Origin: Kribbella sp. NBC_01245
Lineage (GTDB): Bacteria; Actinomycetota; Actinomycetes; Propionibacteriales; Kribbellaceae
Direction of reading: 5' to 3'
Length of the DNA: 64,000 bases
NCBI RefSeq assembly: GCF_036226525.1
Contig: NZ_CP108487.1
Coordinates: 3,844,001-3,908,000 of the forward strand
Shown: one piece after another, positions 60,827 to 64,000 of the stretch
Numbering within the stretch: the first letter of the stretch is position 1
How the letters are laid out: every line of letters begins with the position of its first letter
The notes under the pieces: generated by a model
Database searches by the model: none
What the model was told of the DNA's origin: nothing
Seen by the model: the letters and a program-made list of their open reading frames with translations, nothing else
Position numbers and translations under genes: made by a program

Positions 60827-61146
60827 CAGACGGCTCCGCTCAACTGGAGGCCGACGACTCCGGCGATGACGGCGACGATGCCGAGGAGCTTGCGCCAGTC
60901 GAGGCGTTGGCCGAAGAGCACGGCGCCGAGGATGACGATCCCGACGCCGGCGACAGAGGTCCAGATGGCGTAGCCAACGCCGACGTCGAAGGTGAGCAGC
61001 GCCAGGCTGAGGAAGTACGTGGCGATACCTCCGCTGATCAGCGTGACGGTGGTCCAGGTGAGTCGTGTGAACCCCTGGGCCTTACCGGCGGAGATGGCAA
61101 CGGTGATCTCAAAGACAACGGCGATGCCGAGGTAGAGCCAATGCAT
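60826..61146 (-). CDS. SMR-family efflux subunit (first of pair)
   Basis: The 106-aa protein has four transmembrane segments: HWLYLGIAVVFEITVAISAG with the essential Glu, then FLSLALLTFDVGVGYAIWTS and LLGIVAVIAGVVGLQLSG. The ATG at 61146 has AAAGGAC. It leads a two-gene SMR operon and is divergent from a MerR gene. A perfect hairpin lies in its 5' leader. Confidence 0.92.
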   Translation of the reverse strand: MHWLYLGIAVVFEITVAISAGKAQGFTRLTWTTVTLISGGIATYFLSLALLTFDVGVGYAIWTSVAGVGIVILGAVLFGQRLDWRKLLGIVAVIAGVVGLQLSGAV

Positions 61147-61160
61147 GGTGGTGTCCTTTA

Positions 61161-61207
61161 TCGAGGGGGCTGCCCCTCGATCGTGGAACTTCACACTGGT
61201 GTCAACT
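61161..61207. promoter_or_regulatory. leader hairpin and MerR-type operator of the SMR operon
   Basis: TCGAGGGG (61161-61168) pairs perfectly with CCCCTCGA (61173-61180) in the leader, 14 bp before the SMR start codon. Next to it ACTTCACACTGGTGTCAACT (61188-61207) is an imperfect palindrome with a minus-strand TTGACA, a likely MerR-controlled promoter. Confidence 0.6.
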
Positions 61208-61244
61208 GCAAGAATGGAGGCAGCCGACAGCCTCAGGAGGTCTC

Positions 61245-61604
61245 ATGCGCATCGGTGAGTTAGCAGATGCCAGTGGCGTCAGCACCCGGTCTCTGCGGTA
61301 CTACGAGGAGCACGGGCTCATCCGATCCGAGCGCACACCCGGTGGCTGGCGCGACTTCGAGAGCTCCATGGTTGAACGCGTGGTCATGATCCAGCACCTA
61401 TTCGCCGCAGGTCTGTCCAGCGCCACCATCAACGAACTGCTCCCCTGCCTGGAGGCCCCACCAGAGGAGCGCACCGGCGTCATGGACCAACTACTCGCCC
61501 AGCAAGTCGAACGCCTCGAGGCCAAACGCCGCGACATCGTCCGCGAACTCGACACCCTCCAAGCCCTACGCCACGAAACCGCCATATCGCCACTCCGCGC
61601 CTGA
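61245..61604 (+). CDS. MerR-family regulator of the SMR pump
   Basis: The 119-aa regulator has the MerR HTH (MRIGELADASGVSTRSLRYY, EEHGLIRSERTPGGWRDFES), then a dimerisation helix (LAQQVERLEAKRRDIVRELD). The short C-terminus has one cysteine (LLPCLEA), so it is probably a drug or small-molecule sensor rather than a metal sensor. It is divergent from the SMR operon. Its TGA stop begins an AT-rich inverted repeat. Confidence 0.9.
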   Translation: MRIGELADASGVSTRSLRYYEEHGLIRSERTPGGWRDFESSMVERVVMIQHLFAAGLSSATINELLPCLEAPPEERTGVMDQLLAQQVERLEAKRRDIVRELDTLQALRHETAISPLRA

Positions 61605-61642
61605 TACTTGCATCAATGATACTATCTTAAATGCAAGTATCA
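61602..61642 (+). promoter_or_regulatory. AT-rich inverted repeat ahead of the DUF234-type ATPase
   Basis: TGATACTTGCAT (61602-61613) and ATGCAAGTATCA (61631-61642) are perfect 12-base inverses around a 17-base AT-rich loop. It spans the MerR stop codon and lies 24 bp before the ATPase start. The base composition is unlike the surroundings. It could be an operator or a terminator/attenuator. Confidence 0.6.
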
Positions 61643-61665
61643 CTGCTGCGAGATTGGCTCAACCG

Positions 61666-63087
61666 ATGAGTCGCTTTGTTGGACGTCAAACCGAGCTCGA
61701 CATTCTCGACGAATTGTTGTCGGTCGTACGCGGCGGTGGACGCAGTGGCCGGCCGGGACGCGCGGTGCTGATGCGGGGCCGCCGCCGGGTCGGCAAGTCC
61801 AGGCTGGTCGAGGAGTTCCTCGAGCGCACGCACGTCCCGCACGTATTCTTCACCGCCGTCGGCGGATCCAGGACAAACGATCTGAGCGGATTCATCGCCG
61901 AAGTCGCCACCTCGTCACTTCCCGACGCGTCCCGATTCAGGGACTTCGCCGATCCGCAAACCTGGGACGCCGCCCTCGGCCTGCTGGCGACTGCCCTGCC
62001 CACGGACCAGCCAAGTGTCGTCGTCCTCGATGAACTCCCCTATCTGATCCACGAAGACCCCACTGTCGAAGGCGCGTTACAGAAGGCGTTCGACCGGACG
62101 CTATCCAAGCTTCCGGTTCTGCTCGTCCTGATCGGCTCCGACGTCGCCATGATGGAGAAGCTCAACACGTACGGTCGGCCGTTCTACCAGCGCGGCAGCG
62201 AGATGGTCGTTCCTCCCCTCAGCCCTGCCGACGTCGCAGCCATGCTCGATCTGTCACCGGCCGACGCGTTCGATGCCTACCTGGTTTCCGGCGGGCTCCC
62301 CCTGATCCTGGCGGAGTGGCCGCGCGGCGCGGGCGTGTGGGACTACCTGGAACAAGCCCTGCGACGACCGACATCAGCACTGCTCGTCAGTGGCGAGCGG
62401 ATACTCTCGGCGGAATTTCCCACCGAGGCACAAGCTCAGACCGTGCTGCGGGCCATCGGACACGGCGAACGCACCTTCACCTTGATCGGCCGAGCCTCCG
62501 GCGACCTCAACCCCGGATCCGTGAAACGCTCATTGGAATACCTCACCAGCCGACGCGTGGTGGCGACCGAGCTACCTCTGTCCACCAAGCCCAGCAAGGA
62601 AACCCGCTACCGGGTCGACGACCCCTACCTTCGCTTCTGGCTTTCCTTTGTCGGACCCGGCATCCCGAGCGTAGAACGAGGGCGTGGCGACCTGGTCGTC
62701 GACTCGATCCGCCGCAGTTGGACCTCCTGGCGCGGGCGAACGGTGGAGCCCGTCATCAGAGAGGCACTCTGGCGCATAGCCGACGACCGGCTCCCCAACG
62801 ACACGAACGTCGTCGGTGGCTACTGGACCCGCACCAACGATCCGGAAATCGACCTCGTCGGTACGGACCGATCGCCTGTCGCCGGCAAGATCACGATGGT
62901 CGGATCGATCAAGTGGCTCGAGAACAAGGCCTTCGACACCCGCGATCTCGCCCGCCTCATCAGCCACCGCTCACAACTGCCCGGAGCAAGCGACACCACA
63001 CCACTGGTGGCCGTCGCGCGAAGCGGCTGCACCGTCCAGGCAATCCAAGCCTTCACCCCCGCGGACCTGCTCGCGGCCTGGTCTTAA
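61666..63087 (+). CDS. ATPase with C-terminal DUF234/PD-(D/E)XK-like domain
   Basis: The 473-aa protein has an archaeal-ATPase-type AAA domain: RFVGRQTELDILDELLSVV, Walker A MRGRRRVGKSRLVEEF, Walker B SVVVLDELPYLI, and sensor-like LLVLIGSDVAMME. A winged-helix middle (about 260-320) precedes a DUF234 domain with NDPEIDLVGTD and GSIKWLENKAFDTRDL, matching the D-(x)-K core of PD-(D/E)XK nuclease folds. Such proteins are widespread and poorly understood; a nuclease or defence role is possible. ATG at 61666 was chosen over a TTG 12 bases earlier. Confidence 0.85.
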   Translation: MSRFVGRQTELDILDELLSVVRGGGRSGRPGRAVLMRGRRRVGKSRLVEEFLERTHVPHVFFTAVGGSRTNDLSGFIAEVATSSLPDASRFRDFADPQTWDAALGLLATALPTDQPSVVVLDELPYLIHEDPTVEGALQKAFDRTLSKLPVLLVLIGSDVAMMEKLNTYGRPFYQRGSEMVVPPLSPADVAAMLDLSPADAFDAYLVSGGLPLILAEWPRGAGVWDYLEQALRRPTSALLVSGERILSAEFPTEAQAQTVLRAIGHGERTFTLIGRASGDLNPGSVKRSLEYLTSRRVVATELPLSTKPSKETRYRVDDPYLRFWLSFVGPGIPSVERGRGDLVVDSIRRSWTSWRGRTVEPVIREALWRIADDRLPNDTNVVGGYWTRTNDPEIDLVGTDRSPVAGKITMVGSIKWLENKAFDTRDLARLISHRSQLPGASDTTPLVAVARSGCTVQAIQAFTPADLLAAWS

Positions 63088-63142
63088 GCCTGCGCGTGCC
63101 TCGATGATTCCCGCGGGAGTCGGTCGGTGCCGGGTTAGTGCA

Positions 63143-63832
63143 TCAGACTCGCGGTGGCGGTGCCGGCGGGCGGATGTGAGCGAACATGCTGCGGCCGTTC
63201 CAGGTCGGGAAGGCCCTGACGAGCCATGACGGACCGTGAAGCTCGATCCTGGAGTCGCGGGTGGCCTCCGCCCAGGACAGCTGGCCGGCGTGCCACTTGA
63301 CGAACGCCTCGGCCTCGGCGGTGATGTACAGGTCCTCGTCCAGACCCGGATAGGTCTTGCAGATCTCGGCCTCGCCGTGTTCGAGCAGCAGCCAGTAGCG
63401 CTCGTGGGACCGAAAGCCGGTGAAGTCCAGCCGAACGACTACCCGCCTGTCGGGGAGGCGGTCCGGACGGAGCGCGTTGCACATTGACCACAGGGCCACG
63501 AACGGATCGAGGTTCTCCGGAGCGATCTCGAGCCACTGAGCTCCCCACTCGCCGAGGGTCTGGCAGACCTTGAACAGATCGTGGCCCGAGCTGGTGAGCT
63601 GGTAGCGGTTACCGCGCCCGTGCGCCTTCGGTGTCGCCTCGACGATGCCGAAGCGTTCGAGCTGCTCGAGCCGCTGTGCGAGGAGCGTGTGGGAGAGTCC
63701 CGGCGCCCCCTCGATGATCTCGCCGAAGGTTTCACAGCCCAGATGCAGGTTGCGGATGATCAACGGCGTCCAACGCTCAGCGAAGATCTCGGCACCACGG
63801 GCGATCGGGCAGTACTGGCCGTACGTCCTCAT
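63143..63832 (-). CDS. HxlR-family regulator with C-terminal SCP2-like domain
   Basis: The 229-aa protein has an HxlR winged helix (YGQYCPIARGAEIFAERWTP, LSHTLLAQRLEQLERFGIVE, RYQLTSSGHDLFKV). The C-terminal domain (about 130-229, WSMCNALRPDRLPDRRVVVR, LDFTGFRSHERYWLLLEHGE) resembles the sterol-carrier-like domain seen in many actinobacterial HxlR proteins. It is divergent from an FAD-dependent oxidoreductase. Repeats GAAGTCCAGAT lie between the two genes. Confidence 0.9.
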   Translation of the reverse strand: MRTYGQYCPIARGAEIFAERWTPLIIRNLHLGCETFGEIIEGAPGLSHTLLAQRLEQLERFGIVEATPKAHGRGNRYQLTSSGHDLFKVCQTLGEWGAQWLEIAPENLDPFVALWSMCNALRPDRLPDRRVVVRLDFTGFRSHERYWLLLEHGEAEICKTYPGLDEDLYITAEAEAFVKWHAGQLSWAEATRDSRIELHGPSWLVRAFPTWNGRSMFAHIRPPAPPPRV

Positions 63833-63864
63833 GAACGCAGTGTCCCGCGCCTTTCGACCGCCGT

Positions 63865-63896
63865 GAAGTCCAGATTCCTTACTTCGAAGTCCAGAT
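63865..63896. promoter_or_regulatory. HxlR-type operator with direct repeats
   Basis: GAAGTCCAGAT occurs at 63865-63875 and 63886-63896, 21 bp apart. The second copy overlaps a perfect palindrome ACTTCGAAGT (63881-63890). It is in the divergent region between HxlR and the oxidoreductase. Confidence 0.55.
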
Positions 63897-63938
63897 AGCT
63901 GCCTTCTCCTCGGCGCCCCCCGATGTTGCGATGAGCCC

Positions 63939-64000
63939 ATGACAACACGAACCACGATCCGGATCCCCGGCTTCCGGGGCGACGTGATCGCCCCCGACCA
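63939..64000 (+). CDS. FAD-dependent oxidoreductase, N-terminal fragment (runs off the window)
   Basis: Only about 20 codons are present: TTRTTIRIPGFRGDVIAPD after the ATG. The GFRGDVIAPD segment is the usual start of berberine-bridge-type FAD-binding oxidoreductases in actinobacteria. The gene continues beyond the window. It is divergent from the HxlR regulator, a common pairing for inducible oxidoreductases. Confidence 0.55.
   Translation, partial: MTTRTTIRIPGFRGDVIAPD

Noticed and set aside
61161-61180. Guanidine-II (mini-ykkC) riboswitch in the SMR leader
   Set aside because: Guanidine-II needs two hairpins with ACGR loops. Only one hairpin is seen, with a CAGC loop.

Overview
The window looks like chromosome of a high-GC actinobacterium, most probably Kribbella or a near relative in the Propionibacteriales (inference). 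The reasons are very GC-rich third codon positions, frequent GTG starts, many GTGA/ATGA gene overlaps, abundant GTAC-containing codon pairs, and family content such as DUF6879, XRE-DUF5753, DUF3039 with its helicase, GH172, and two WYL regulators. No rRNA, intact tRNA or CRISPR array was seen.

Left end (1-5000). A degenerate 3' half of tRNA-Lys(CTT) at 432-476 looks like the attachment-site copy of an integrative element. To its right lie a three-gene module (73-aa protein, DUF6879, XRE-DUF5753), a recombinase-like small protein, a small secreted protein, an unknown gene, and two neighbouring immunity-type genes (Imm1-like and YezG-like), each with one frameshift. No integrase or toxin is visible, so this reads as a decaying accessory island.

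5000-20400 is ordinary chromosome: a secreted Ig-like protein, a CseA/CseB/CseC-like envelope-stress operon without a neighbouring sigE, a GlcD-type oxidase, hpd with a divergent Lrp regulator, an IclR regulator, GNAT, two WYL regulators placed tail to tail, RidA, an MFS exporter and an SDR/XRE divergent pair. Several divergent intergenic regions carry clear palindromes.

20700-33800 holds the helicase/DUF3039 pair, a MITE-like hairpin element inserted exactly between two stop codons, YqgE, VanZ-like protein, malic enzyme, and a sugar system. That system is a LacI regulator, an RbsA/RbsC/RbsB-type importer and a large secreted GH172 (DUF2961) enzyme. A 24-bp LacI-type operator before lacI recurs in diverged form before the ABC operon, tying the two together.

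34000-43400 is a catabolic or lipid-related block: CaiB, alpha/beta hydrolase, SDR and a 600-aa membrane protein in one operon, a divergent MerR regulator, a 435-aa membrane protein with a small membrane partner, and a Baeyer-Villiger-type monooxygenase with a divergent TetR. Related MerR-type sites precede both membrane-protein operons.

43400-64000 holds a nested palindromic repeat, an EamA exporter, a sulfite-oxidase-fold enzyme, a DUF1707/4-TM/multicopper oxidase operon, and an alpha-galactoside operon (GH36, MalF, MalG, binding protein) split by an orphan TnpB that has lost its zinc-finger segment. Then come two tandem YcgL-like nucleotidyltransferases, AIM24, an ArsR/SRPBCC pair, a secreted SGNH esterase, a paired SMR efflux pump with MerR, a DUF234-type ATPase, an HxlR regulator and the start of an FAD-dependent oxidoreductase.
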